Source: DATFVA01 sp963745945
Lineage (GTDB): Bacteria; Bacteroidota; Ignavibacteria; Ignavibacteriales; Ignavibacteriaceae
Reading direction: 5' to 3'
Length of the DNA: 64,000 bases
Assembly (NCBI GenBank): GCA_963745945.1
Contig: CAVUZG010000002.1
Span: 162,619-226,618 of the forward strand
The notes under the pieces were generated by a model. The model made no database searches and had not been told where the DNA came from. It was given only the letters and a program-made list of their open reading frames with translations. The stretch's first letter is position 1. Every line of letters begins with the position of its first letter. The position numbers and the translations under genes are program-made. Of the stretch, positions 8,482 through 17,338 are shown piece after piece.

Positions 8482-9327
8482 TTGAAGAACTCATTTGAAA
8501 AAACGTATTTCCTTACAAACAGAAAACAGTTTATTATAGGTGTAGTCATTTCCTTTTTCTTTTTAATCCTTAGTATTTCTATGGGTCACGGAGAGCAGGT
8601 ATTTCTGCTGATCTGGATATCAATCTGGAGTTTAGCAGTGGGAGCACTTTTAGTGGCGGTTTCTAAAACGTGGCGGCAGGTATTTTCCGGAGGAAAACTT
8701 AAAGTGTCTGTAGTAGGAGCGGCAATCTTTTCAACATTGTTTGCAATACCATTTATCATCGGCGAAATAGTAGGCATTTATTTTTTCTATACATCCGGTT
8801 CACTTGTTTCAGCAATAATAGTCGGTGCAATCTTTTTTCTGAACATTCTTTTTTATCACCTGCTGAAAGCACCAACTCTCCTTGGACGAAAAGTACTTGA
8901 TAAAATTGAAGGATTCAAGATGTATCTTTCAACAGCAGAAAAGGACAGGTTAAATTATCTTACTCCCGTTGAAAAGACACCGGAACTTTTCGAAAAATAT
9001 CTGCCGTTTGCATTTGCGTTAAGCGTTGAGCAGAAATGGTCGGAACAATTCTCGGATGTACTTGCAAAAGCAGCAGCGGAACAAAACTACTCACCGTCAT
9101 GGTATTCAGGAACTAACTGGAACAGCTTTGACACATCAGGCTTCACATCATCATTCAGCAGCGGATTTTCGGGTGCAATATCTTCCTCATCAACTGCACC
9201 GGGTTCAAGTTCAGGAAGCGGCGGTTCTTCCGGAGGAGGAGGTGGTGGTGGAGGCGGGGGCGGATGGATACATATGAACAGCTTCCGAATATTGAAAATC
9301 AAAATTCGTTTGCCGCTTATGAAATAG
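8482..9327 (+). CDS. DUF2207 membrane protein, C-terminal part
   Basis: This is the continuation of the preceding gene. The frame is open from about 8317, so the apparent TTG start at 8482 is internal. It has two pairs of membrane helices (about residues 17-55 and 70-130) and a cytoplasmic region ending in the Ser/Gly-rich tail usual for this family, which normally stops at GGGGGW. Here the stop after Trp is missing. Seventeen or so unrelated residues (IHMNSF...LPLMK) follow before a TGA-less run ends at TAG. The 3' end therefore looks joined to foreign sequence near 9262. Confidence 0.75.
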   Translation: MKNSFEKTYFLTNRKQFIIGVVISFFFLILSISMGHGEQVFLLIWISIWSLAVGALLVAVSKTWRQVFSGGKLKVSVVGAAIFSTLFAIPFIIGEIVGIYFFYTSGSLVSAIIVGAIFFLNILFYHLLKAPTLLGRKVLDKIEGFKMYLSTAEKDRLNYLTPVEKTPELFEKYLPFAFALSVEQKWSEQFSDVLAKAAAEQNYSPSWYSGTNWNSFDTSGFTSSFSSGFSGAISSSSTAPGSSSGSGGSSGGGGGGGGGGGWIHMNSFRILKIKIRLPLMK

Positions 9328-9779
9328 ATATGTATCGTCCTAACGGAATGAATGGAATGCATCAGGGAGGTAATTGCGGGTTCGGTATGGAGTTAAACTC
9401 GGATGTTGATTACCAGCTTCATTATAATGATATCCAGACAGCAGGATTCAATATTAATGAATCAACTATCCAGGTTAAATATTATGATGGTCAGAGCTCA
9501 ACCTGGGTTACTTATCCGGGTGCTGTTGTTGATCCACAAAATAATACAGTTACATTCTCAAGTCCGCTTGTTCGGAACTTTGTGATTTTGACTGCTGACC
9601 AGGCAACTAATGTAACTCCTTCAGAAAGTTATACACCTGATCAATTCAGTCTTGAACAGAATTATCCCAATCCTTTCAACCCCAGCACAATGATAAATTT
9701 CACCCTGGCTAAGGATGATCATGTGACTATTAATATTTACAATGTACTTGGACAAAAAATTGAGAGATTATCCGATTAA
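9264..9779 (+). pseudogene. Remnant of a T9SS-exported protein
   Basis: This frame encodes the last part of a secreted protein. An adhesin-like piece (YNDIQTAGFNINESTIQVKYYD...) is followed by the sorting domain start (FSLEQNYPNPFNPSTMINF, about 129-147). It has no signal peptide because its 5' end is cut where the DUF2207 gene ends (near 9262). Its sorting domain also stops early at KIERLSD, lacking the last ~45 residues with the YRI and KKM block. Both ends are missing, so this is a deletion remnant. Confidence 0.75.
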
Positions 9780-9780
9780 C

Positions 9781-10410
9781 TCAGTCATCATCACAGGCAC
9801 AGCTTAAATTTTCAGATCGTGATTTTTCGAATGACTCTTTCCCCTCTTTGAATGCATAATATGCAATACCAAGTGAACCTAAAACATCGAAATATCCTAT
9901 CTTAAAAATTTCATAAAGTCCACTTGAAGCAAGCAGGATAAAAGAAAGATAGAAACAAGTTTTAGTACAGTTTGCGTCTGCTATAATTGCGTCAGATTTC
10001 AATTCTCTGCCAACACTAAGTTTTGCTTTCATAAGGTAGTACATTGTTCCAATTGATATAACCGATATTATTATTCCCGCAAAAGTGGTTTCCGGTTTAA
10101 TGTTATAAATTATATTTAACACCGCGCCTGAAATTAATCCTGCAGTTAATAAATAAAATGCCGATCCGTTTATTATTAAAGCTGTTCTTTCAAATTTATC
10201 CCGGGTATTAACCTTTGAGTACTTCATACGGAGAATCATATGAACAATAGCGATTCCTGAAATTACTTCTACAAAACTGTCTATACCAAAACCGAGAAGA
10301 GCAAGTGTTTCATCCTTTGCCCCGAAGAAAACCGAAACCAGCCCTTCTATAATATTATAGGCCACAGTTATTATTCCAAGAATTAATGCTTTTTTCAGCA
10401 GTTTATTCAT
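9781..10410 (-). CDS. Cation-efflux (CDF-like) membrane protein
   Basis: The 209-residue protein has five or six membrane helices and the transmembrane signatures of cation diffusion facilitators: LLGFGIDSFVEVISG (38-52) on helix 2 and SDAIIADANCTKTC (139-152) on helix 5, where the metal site sits. It lacks the usual cytoplasmic C-terminal domain and ends instead in CACDDD, a possible metal-binding tail. The likely role is divalent metal export by proton antiport. The metal is not predictable. It is a single gene, convergent with the T9SS remnant. Confidence 0.8.
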   Translation of the reverse strand: MNKLLKKALILGIITVAYNIIEGLVSVFFGAKDETLALLGFGIDSFVEVISGIAIVHMILRMKYSKVNTRDKFERTALIINGSAFYLLTAGLISGAVLNIIYNIKPETTFAGIIISVISIGTMYYLMKAKLSVGRELKSDAIIADANCTKTCFYLSFILLASSGLYEIFKIGYFDVLGSLGIAYYAFKEGKESFEKSRSENLSCACDDD

Positions 10411-10685
10411 CTGGTATTTCTCTTTTAAATTTGAATTGAATAATACAATATAAATACAATTTTATTCCGGAAGAAAATCTCATCTGCCTCATCACAATAG
10501 TCCAAATCACAAACAGGTGAATATTAAAAAAACCTCGTGATGCACAAAGCCTGTTAAAGTTAAATTTTAAAACATTAATGTTTTCCCTGGTTCAGAGACA
10601 TATTTATTTATCTTTTGGGAGCAAGCAATTTAAGTGAAAGAATAAAAAGGATTAATATAATACTGTATTAATAATTCAGATTATG

Positions 10686-10693
10686 TATTTTTG
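10686..10693 (+). promoter_or_regulatory. Possible -7 box TATTTTTG
   Basis: This matches TAnnTTTG and lies 30 nt upstream of the TTG start of the gene preceding the TonB receptor. No -33 TTTG is evident. The rest of the 305-bp gap 10411-10715 shows nothing else. Confidence 0.3.
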
Positions 10694-10715
10694 TTAAGCA
10701 CAAAAGTAAATACTA

Positions 10716-11252
10716 TTGAAAAAGTGCATCACCATATTACTCGCCATTTTACTTTTCATTAACTCAGGGGGATTTATCGTCATTTATTACCAGGTACAGA
10801 AATCAGTTAAACAGGAAATCCTTTCGAACATAAGGGAAGGTAATTTAATACCAGATAAGATTGAAAAATTTAGAATAAGAAAAGAGGATATAAATAAAAC
10901 CATAAATGGATTCATATGGAGTGACGAAAATGAGTTTGAATACAGGGGAAGATTATATGATATTTTGAGTATTGAGGAATCGGACGATTACTTTATTTTA
11001 TCAGTATTAAATGATAGAGCAGAAGAGAAAATAGTAAAATCATTCAATGATGAAATAACCCAGCTTGCAAGCGGTAAACTTAACGATTCAAGAGTGAAAA
11101 CAAGCATAGTAAACCTGATTTCACAGGCACTTGTGAATAATGTATTCTGCCTGAAAATTTCATTTTACCAGTACAATTATTTTTCAGCCTCTGCCGAAAA
11201 AATATTATTAAATGATATAAAAATACCTGTCCCGCCCCCGAAGCTTTCCTGA
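10716..11252 (+). CDS. Hypothetical exported protein upstream of TonB receptor
   Basis: The 178-residue protein uses a TTG start. The N-terminus KKCITILLAILLFINSGGFIVIYY is a membrane anchor or signal sequence, and the remainder is a charged, mostly soluble domain. Blocks such as NGFIWSDENEFEYRGRLYDI and a Pro-rich C-terminus (KIPVPPPKLS) are visible. No family name is recognised. I recall similar small proteins encoded just before TonB-dependent receptors in Bacteroidota, and the next gene here is such a receptor, about 60-90 bp away. Confidence 0.6.
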   Translation: MKKCITILLAILLFINSGGFIVIYYQVQKSVKQEILSNIREGNLIPDKIEKFRIRKEDINKTINGFIWSDENEFEYRGRLYDILSIEESDDYFILSVLNDRAEEKIVKSFNDEITQLASGKLNDSRVKTSIVNLISQALVNNVFCLKISFYQYNYFSASAEKILLNDIKIPVPPPKLS

Positions 11253-11344
11253 ATTGAAATTAATCTTATTTCCAATAATCAACTTGTTTAACAATTCATT
11301 CGGACAGAAAATGAAAAGATTAATGATTATTAATTACAGGTATA

Positions 11345-13414
11345 ATGTTCTGCGGGTTTGTTTCGTTCGCGCAGGACAAAATTTCAGAATCAGATACAAT
11401 CACTTACCAGCTGCCGCAGGATGTGGTAGTAACTGCGCCCAGACTTAACATTCCTCTTAAAGAAATTCCCTTTGCTACAAGCATAGTTGGGCAGGATTTT
11501 CTAAACACAGTTCCAAGATTCGTTTCTATTGATGAAGCATTGAAAATTGTGCCCGGGGTTAAAATAGATAACCAGGCAAATGGAAACAGACTTCACCTGT
11601 CAATACGCGGGATTGGAATTTTAACAGAAAGAGGAATACGAGGAATCAAAATTCTGTTGGACGAATTACCTATTAACGACCCGACAGGTTTCGCCCCGGA
11701 CTTCTTTGATATTGACATGGCTAATATTGCGCGAATTGAAGTTCTCAGGGGACCGGCAGCCTCATTGTACGGCGGAAGTGCTTCCGGCGGAATAATAAAT
11801 GTACTTAGCAAAAATTCACCCAACACTCCCCTCTCTGCTGAAGCAGGAGGAGTATACGGTTCAAATAATTTCTGGAAAGGTTACGGACAGTTTGGCGGAC
11901 ATACGAACGATATTAATTACCGTGTTTCTTTCGGAAGAACAATGGGAGACGGCTACCGTGTGCATACTCATTTCTGGGGTAATAATGTTTATGCAAAAGC
12001 AGCTTACATTCCCAACAGCAATATTAAACTGACTCCTATAGTTGAATATGTAAATTTCTATCACGAGAACCCTGAAGGCATAAATTTACAGCAGTATAAT
12101 GAAAACCCAAAGCAGGCAAACCCTGATGCAGTTCCTTTCAACGAATATCTTCAAACCGAAAGAACAACTGCAGGTTTAACAGGACTAATGATATTTGATA
12201 AACATGAAATTCAATTTTATGTTTACAATAAAAGAACATTATTCACGGAAGCTAATAATCATACTTTTAATTACAGAACAATCCAGACACCGGGAACTTC
12301 ACTCCAGTACTCTTTCAGCTATGGGAAAAAAGAAGACTTCTTCAAAAATAAAATAAGTGCGGGTGCAGATCTGCAATGGCAGAAAATAAATGAACACCGT
12401 GTAGCAAATAATTATTCTGTTCCCGAAAATGAAATTCTCTCGAATGAAGTAATCAACCAGAGAGGTTTAGGTTTATTCTTTTTTGATAATATTTCTCTCG
12501 GTGAAAAAACAAATTTATTCCTGAGTCTCCGCTATGATAAGATCCACAACGAACTGAATGATTTATTAAAAGCGGGTTATGATGCTTCAGGAAATGCTGA
12601 TTTTTCAAAAACAACCGGGAAGATTGGGATAAGTTATTCATTAATGGAAGAAGCTAATCTTTATGCTGACTGGGGACAGGGATTTCTTCCTCCTGCAACT
12701 GAAGAGCTTGCCCAGAACCCGGATAACTTCGGCGGGTTCAACACTCATCTGGTCCCGTCAACCTCAAACGATTATGAACTTGGGTGTAGAGGTTATGTTG
12801 CCAACTCAGTTTATTATGACGTAACCGGATTCTATTTATTGACTGAAAACGATTTTGACCGCTACCGTATTACAGATTCTCTTCGAAACCAGGAAACTTT
12901 TTACAGGAATGTGGGATCCAGTGAAAGAATAGGAATAGAATTTTCAACCAAAGTTCATCCAACTAATGATTTAACAATCCAGGCAGCTTATACTTATTCA
13001 CATTTCAAATACACAAACGATACCCCCATCCGTATTCTGATGGATGATCCTGCAGTTGTAAAATATATTGAGAATGGCAACCTGCTTCCAAACTCTCCAC
13101 AGCATCAACTATATATTGATATTAAGTACCAGCTACCTTATAACTTCTTTATAGGAGTAAACAGCGAAACTCAAAGTAAAACCTATATTGACGGGGCAAA
13201 TATAGAAAGTGAAGCTGCCGCAGGGTACACACTTATCGGGGCAAGAATGGGCTATAACTTTAATCTTAACGGATTGAATGTAGAAATTATTTTACAGGGA
13301 AGAAATCTAGGCGATCGGAAGTATGTTGCATTTACAGAACCCGATCCGGGAGGCAATGCATACCAGCCGGGTGCAGGAAGAGAATTTTTCGGCAGCATCA
13401 GAATAATGCTGTAA
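11345..13414 (+). CDS. TonB-dependent outer-membrane receptor
   Basis: The 689-residue receptor has a plug domain (about 24-155, PQDVVVTAPRLN, LHLSIRGIG, IEVLRGPAASLYGGSASGG) and a 22-stranded barrel ending in the aromatic-rich GREFFGSIRIML. There is no carboxypeptidase-like N-terminal extension or SusD partner, so a metal-complex or cofactor substrate is more likely than a glycan. The apparent ATG at 11345 lies inside the signal peptide. Upstream codons encode LLITGI in the same frame, while MKRLM from 11311 is one base out of frame, so a single extra base near 11326 seems to split the signal peptide. Confidence 0.88.
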   Translation: MFCGFVSFAQDKISESDTITYQLPQDVVVTAPRLNIPLKEIPFATSIVGQDFLNTVPRFVSIDEALKIVPGVKIDNQANGNRLHLSIRGIGILTERGIRGIKILLDELPINDPTGFAPDFFDIDMANIARIEVLRGPAASLYGGSASGGIINVLSKNSPNTPLSAEAGGVYGSNNFWKGYGQFGGHTNDINYRVSFGRTMGDGYRVHTHFWGNNVYAKAAYIPNSNIKLTPIVEYVNFYHENPEGINLQQYNENPKQANPDAVPFNEYLQTERTTAGLTGLMIFDKHEIQFYVYNKRTLFTEANNHTFNYRTIQTPGTSLQYSFSYGKKEDFFKNKISAGADLQWQKINEHRVANNYSVPENEILSNEVINQRGLGLFFFDNISLGEKTNLFLSLRYDKIHNELNDLLKAGYDASGNADFSKTTGKIGISYSLMEEANLYADWGQGFLPPATEELAQNPDNFGGFNTHLVPSTSNDYELGCRGYVANSVYYDVTGFYLLTENDFDRYRITDSLRNQETFYRNVGSSERIGIEFSTKVHPTNDLTIQAAYTYSHFKYTNDTPIRILMDDPAVVKYIENGNLLPNSPQHQLYIDIKYQLPYNFFIGVNSETQSKTYIDGANIESEAAAGYTLIGARMGYNFNLNGLNVEIILQGRNLGDRKYVAFTEPDPGGNAYQPGAGREFFGSIRIML

Positions 13415-13426
13415 CCCATTTACTTT

Positions 13427-13454
13427 AAAAGGACAGGATTACTCCTGTCCTTTT
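13427..13454 (+). terminator. Intrinsic terminator after the TonB receptor
   Basis: An 11-bp stem AAAAGGACAGG/CCTGTCCTTTT with a 6-nt loop is followed by ATAAAT, 13 nt after the receptor stop codon. It would work in both directions. Confidence 0.8.
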
Positions 13455-13565
13455 ATAAATCCGACTACCCATCTAATCAATCTTGATTCTCAAATATAAC
13501 TTAGATATGTTCTTCTAAAACATTATTATTTTTTAACACCAATATAATTCCCGCAGGAAAATATT

Positions 13566-13688
13566 ATGAAAATAAGCGGCTGGATATTTTTAATTAGTGC
13601 ATGGGGAACGATTATAGTACTGACGGTATTTTGTTTTATCAGGGTATTTTCCTCGGAGAGGAAAGAAAAAAATAAAGATAAATATTAA
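13566..13688 (+). CDS. Small single-span membrane protein (40 aa)
   Basis: ATG at 13566 opens a 40-residue frame: a short N-terminus MKISGW, a membrane helix IFLISAWGTIIVLTVFCFIR, and a Lys/Glu-rich cytoplasmic tail SSERKEKNKDKY. A GCAGGA Shine-Dalgarno-like sequence lies about 8 nt upstream, and an intrinsic terminator overlaps the stop codon. Small proteins of this design (a short SGWIF N-terminus, one helix, a basic tail) are frequent in Bacteroidota. I cannot name a function. Confidence 0.6.
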   Translation: MKISGWIFLISAWGTIIVLTVFCFIRVFSSERKEKNKDKY

Positions 13689-13714
13689 GCCGGCTTAATT
13701 AAAACCGGCCTTTT
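13689..13714 (+). terminator. Intrinsic terminator of the small membrane protein gene
   Basis: GCCGG (13689-13693) pairs with CCGGC (13705-13709) through an AT-rich loop and is followed by CTTTTCT. The hairpin starts at the stop codon of the 40-residue frame, which supports that frame being a transcribed gene. Confidence 0.6.
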
Positions 13715-13735
13715 CTCTAATAATAATTTGCGTTA

Positions 13736-14881
13736 CTATTTTGTAAGAATCATTTTCTTAATTGCCGAAAATTTTTCTCCGTTATTTCCTTCTGCTTCAA
13801 TTCTATAAATATAAACCCCGCTGTTAAATCCGGAAGCATCAACAGTAATATTATTATTTCCCACCGTTAGTTCATTGTTTATTAAGGTTTTCACTTTTTG
13901 CCCAAGGATATTATAAACTTCCAGGGTTACCCTGGAATCAACTGGTAAACTGAAATTTATATTTGTAGTCGGATTAAACGGATTTGGATAATTCTGTGAA
14001 AGTGAAAACTCCAACGGAATATTGGTTACTTCAACATCTACAATATTTGAATACTCAAACGAACCATCAAAATCAATTTGCTTTAACCTGTACGAGTGTG
14101 TCCCTGTTTCAACCTTTCTCTCTGTAAAGTTATATGAATGTGATTTAGTTGTTGTTCCATATCCTTCAACAAAGCCGACAGATTTCCAATCTGATCCGCC
14201 GAAGGCGGACTGACTCCCGGCATCTGATCTCTGAACTTCAAATCCTTTATTATTTGTTTCCGTTGCTGTCTGCCATTCCAGATTTACATTTCCATCAACT
14301 GACTGTGTTTTAAAAGAAGTAAGCTCAACCGGAACTGCATCAAGATCCATTAAAGTAAAATCATCTACATACCAGAAATCGATATCATTTGCGTCGCCAA
14401 GATAATAGAGTGCAACCTGCATATTATTTATCCCGGTAAAATCAACTGTAATTTGTTCGGGACCGGAATTGCTGCCTGCCTGCAGCTCCCAAATCGAATT
14501 GTAAGTTGTCCCTCCATCGCCTGTAATTGCGACTCCTACGTAAACAATATTCGACCAGTAATCTTCGTAGTAGTTAAATTTTAATTCCATATTGTGTCCC
14601 TGCATTCCGGTAAAAACCGGAGACGCAAGAAGATAAGATTCACCTACAAAAAGGTATTGCCATGTAAAACGAACTTCCGGAGCTGCAAGACCACCCGCAT
14701 AATTTGAATTTTCTACAGACCAGTTTATTTGTCCCAAAGGTCCAACCGGTGTCCAGTTATCCATGTTTTCAAATGAATCATAAAACAAAGTATCAGGACT
14801 TTGTGCATTTATTAATTGTGCTGAAAAGAGAAATAGGGATATGGCAGTGAACAGGTACAAAAACCCGGTAGATTTGTACAT
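13736..14881 (-). CDS. T9SS-exported protein with choice-of-anchor/MAM-like domain
   Basis: The 381-residue protein has a signal peptide (cleavage near NAQ, 25-27), a jelly-roll "DSFENMDNWTPVG" domain of the MAM/choice-of-anchor J type (28-185), a linker repeat also seen in the phosphatase at 3.6-5.0 kb (VPVELTSFK...LEWQTATETNNKGFEVQR) and the sorting domain (about 294-381, LSQNYPNPFNPTT). It is likely a cell-surface adhesin or carbohydrate-binding protein. An 11-residue in-frame insertion (AGSQSAFGGSD) lies in the linker (nt 14196-14228), flanked by a direct repeat. Confidence 0.85.
   Translation of the reverse strand: MYKSTGFLYLFTAISLFLFSAQLINAQSPDTLFYDSFENMDNWTPVGPLGQINWSVENSNYAGGLAAPEVRFTWQYLFVGESYLLASPVFTGMQGHNMELKFNYYEDYWSNIVYVGVAITGDGGTTYNSIWELQAGSNSGPEQITVDFTGINNMQVALYYLGDANDIDFWYVDDFTLMDLDAVPVELTSFKTQSVDGNVNLEWQTATETNNKGFEVQRSDAGSQSAFGGSDWKSVGFVEGYGTTTKSHSYNFTERKVETGTHSYRLKQIDFDGSFEYSNIVDVEVTNIPLEFSLSQNYPNPFNPTTNINFSLPVDSRVTLEVYNILGQKVKTLINNELTVGNNNITVDASGFNSGVYIYRIEAEGNNGEKFSAIKKMILTK
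14190..14228. repeat. 33-bp in-frame palindromic insertion
   Basis: TCTGAT at 14190-14195 is repeated at 14223-14228. The 33-bp unit between them holds the hairpin CCGCCGAAGGCGG (14196-14208). It adds exactly 11 codons to the linker of the surrounding T9SS gene, next to the expected family sequence. This looks like a small palindromic element that inserted with a 6-bp target duplication and stayed in frame. Confidence 0.55.
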
Positions 14882-15162
14882 AGTTACCTCCGATAAATAT
14901 AAATAATAATTAAAATTTAATTGAAGAAATTTCAGGATGTATTAGTAAGATAGTAAACCAGAAGTTAATAAAGGGACATTTCAATTTCCAATTAAATTCC
15001 TAAAATCCAGGGCACTTTATTCGTAACGTTTATTTATTTTAAGAAAATGATGATGTTTATTAATATTTAAAATCTGAATGATCTTCTGAATAGGATTTAA
15101 TATTTCTGCTAAAACAATTATCTTTCAACAGGTGATTGTAGAAATTTTTAAAAGGGTGCCAA

Positions 15163-17241
15163 ATGAAACCAGTAGTTTTTATCTCCCTGTTATTTATTAC
15201 TGTTCTTTTCCAGGGGTGTTCAGAAGATGAACCTACCAACAATACCGTAACAGTTTCATACCTGGAAATAACAAACCCCGTTATGAATTCCAATGTACCG
15301 GACAGTACCACAATAAAAATTGACACTGATATAAATAATTTAGTGAGAGTTGAATTATATATCGATCAGTCAATTCCATCTCAGCAAGCTGTATTTAAAA
15401 AACCACCTTATGAGTATTTATGGAATACAACGTATTACGAAGATGGAAGTCAGCATATTCTACAGGCAAAGGCATACGATCTGCAAGGAGATTTAACCAG
15501 CTCAAAATATGTTATCGTAAATGTATACCGGTTTATGCCAAGCAACTTACAGGCGTTTATCAGAACGGATTCACTAATCGAATTGAGCTGGGTTGATAAT
15601 TGCAGCTTTGAAAGAGGATTTGAAATTGAAGAAGCTATTAATGATTCTGATTTTGTACGAACCGCAGATGTAGATTCGAATACTACAACATATAAGGTGG
15701 TTGATACAGTCGAATTAAATAACACCTACTATTTCAGGATGCGGGCAAAAGCCGGAGATACATTCAGCGGGTACACAGGAATAGCGACTGCAACTGTTTT
15801 ATTGAATACACCTGCTAATACAGATATTAGTTTTATTGCAGACACCGCTGCTACTTTAAGCTGGACAGATAATAATGATTTTGAAACCGGTTACCTGATT
15901 GAAAGGTATGTTCCTAATGTCGGGTATACTTTCGTTAAAGAATTACCGGCAAACACAACTGAAACAATTGTTCAGGATTCATTTGTTATAGGGCAATATT
16001 ATGATTATAAAATATATGCAAAAATGGGTTATCTCCTCAGCCAACCTGCCCATTTTCCGTATCGGAATCCTTTGTTTCCACCACCATATGAACTTACACT
16101 TACCGGAAACAATTCCAACTCATTAACTTTAAATTGGAAATATGATCACAATTATGAACTTGGTTTTATTATAGAACGCAGTAAAAATGGGACTGATTAT
16201 TTTGAACTCGGGAGAACAAGCAGTCATTCATTTACTGATAACAGTCTTGATACATCTTTCAATTATAGTTACAGGATAGCGGCTTATTCCCGTTACAACA
16301 AATCCGCTTACTCAGCAAATATAGAGGCACTTTTTTCAAATCAGTTAAAACAGATTCATAGATTCCTGATTCCTTTGTATGGAATCTCCTGGACAACCTT
16401 AAGTTATGATGCCTCTATTATTGCATTCGGTGGTTACACATCAAATGAAGTTGCAGTTTATATCTATGATACTTTCACAGGTTCACGCAAATTTACCTTA
16501 TCTAATCCTGATTCGTTAACCAATGTATTCAAACAGATAACAATAAGTCCGGACAACAGACTCCTCGCAGCAGCCGGAGAAGATAATTATGTAACAATCT
16601 GGGATATTAATTCAGGGACGGTTGTAAAAAGGATAAATAATGTGTGGCACCCGCAAGTGATGAAGTTCAGTTTTGACGGAAATAATTTAATAGTTGAAAG
16701 AATAGGCGCATTGCGATTCTATGATATTCAATCCTGGCAATATGAGACGAGGATTAACACACAACATTACATTACTAATATGGATATAAACAGTGATGAA
16801 ACTATTATTGCAACAGGAGATGGACTGTCAAATGTAAAACTATGGGATTACAGTACCGGGAGTCTTCTCAGGGAAATTCCCGGATCAAATGATGCTTATC
16901 CACTGGAATTTAACAGAACAGGTACGAAGTTATATTCAGTAATTAACACTGATCTTTTTGCGTGGGATGTAAATTCTGCCTCGATTATCCTGGACATTCC
17001 TAATTTCCAGAGAAGAAGTTATTTTGCAATAAATGAAGCTAAAAATATTGCAGCTAGTTCGTATGGATATCCAAGAATGGGAGTATGGGAGCTTGACAGT
17101 GGGAATTTCACACAAGAACTGTCACTGGATATTGAAGAGTTATTCTTTACAGCTGATAATTACCTTATCGGGAGAGGGCTGTATCATCCATCATACTATA
17201 TTTTGGAATTAACTAAGAGCTGGATTTCACCCATTCAATAG
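15163..17241 (+). CDS. Surface lipoprotein with Ig-like, FN3 and WD40 domains
   Basis: The 692-residue protein begins with a lipoprotein signal (LFQGC, lipid-carrying Cys19). A bacterial Ig-like domain (about 30-125, ending in KAYDLQGDLTSSKYVIVNV) follows, then three fibronectin type III repeats (127-215, 216-305, 310-395; each with LSW or LNW, GF.IE and Y..R) and a WD40-type propeller (400-690, VTIWDINSGTVVKR, VKLWDYSTGSLLRE, MGVWELDSGNF). It is likely an outer-membrane protein for binding. It has no sorting domain. The 281-bp gap on its left (14882-15162) shows no clear promoter. Confidence 0.8.
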   Translation: MKPVVFISLLFITVLFQGCSEDEPTNNTVTVSYLEITNPVMNSNVPDSTTIKIDTDINNLVRVELYIDQSIPSQQAVFKKPPYEYLWNTTYYEDGSQHILQAKAYDLQGDLTSSKYVIVNVYRFMPSNLQAFIRTDSLIELSWVDNCSFERGFEIEEAINDSDFVRTADVDSNTTTYKVVDTVELNNTYYFRMRAKAGDTFSGYTGIATATVLLNTPANTDISFIADTAATLSWTDNNDFETGYLIERYVPNVGYTFVKELPANTTETIVQDSFVIGQYYDYKIYAKMGYLLSQPAHFPYRNPLFPPPYELTLTGNNSNSLTLNWKYDHNYELGFIIERSKNGTDYFELGRTSSHSFTDNSLDTSFNYSYRIAAYSRYNKSAYSANIEALFSNQLKQIHRFLIPLYGISWTTLSYDASIIAFGGYTSNEVAVYIYDTFTGSRKFTLSNPDSLTNVFKQITISPDNRLLAAAGEDNYVTIWDINSGTVVKRINNVWHPQVMKFSFDGNNLIVERIGALRFYDIQSWQYETRINTQHYITNMDINSDETIIATGDGLSNVKLWDYSTGSLLREIPGSNDAYPLEFNRTGTKLYSVINTDLFAWDVNSASIILDIPNFQRRSYFAINEAKNIAASSYGYPRMGVWELDSGNFTQELSLDIEELFFTADNYLIGRGLYHPSYYILELTKSWISPIQ

Positions 17242-17338
17242 TCTGTGCTAATCTATTTCGATCATAATAATGGAGATCATTATTGGGACATAGTTTTATC
17301 GTGCTGTAATGAAAAACTCAAAATTAACGAGACAGGCA

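Noticed and set aside
11254..11448. 64-residue plus-strand frame before the TonB receptor
   Set aside because: It overlaps the receptor start in another frame. Only its MKRLM piece is meaningful, as the displaced signal peptide.
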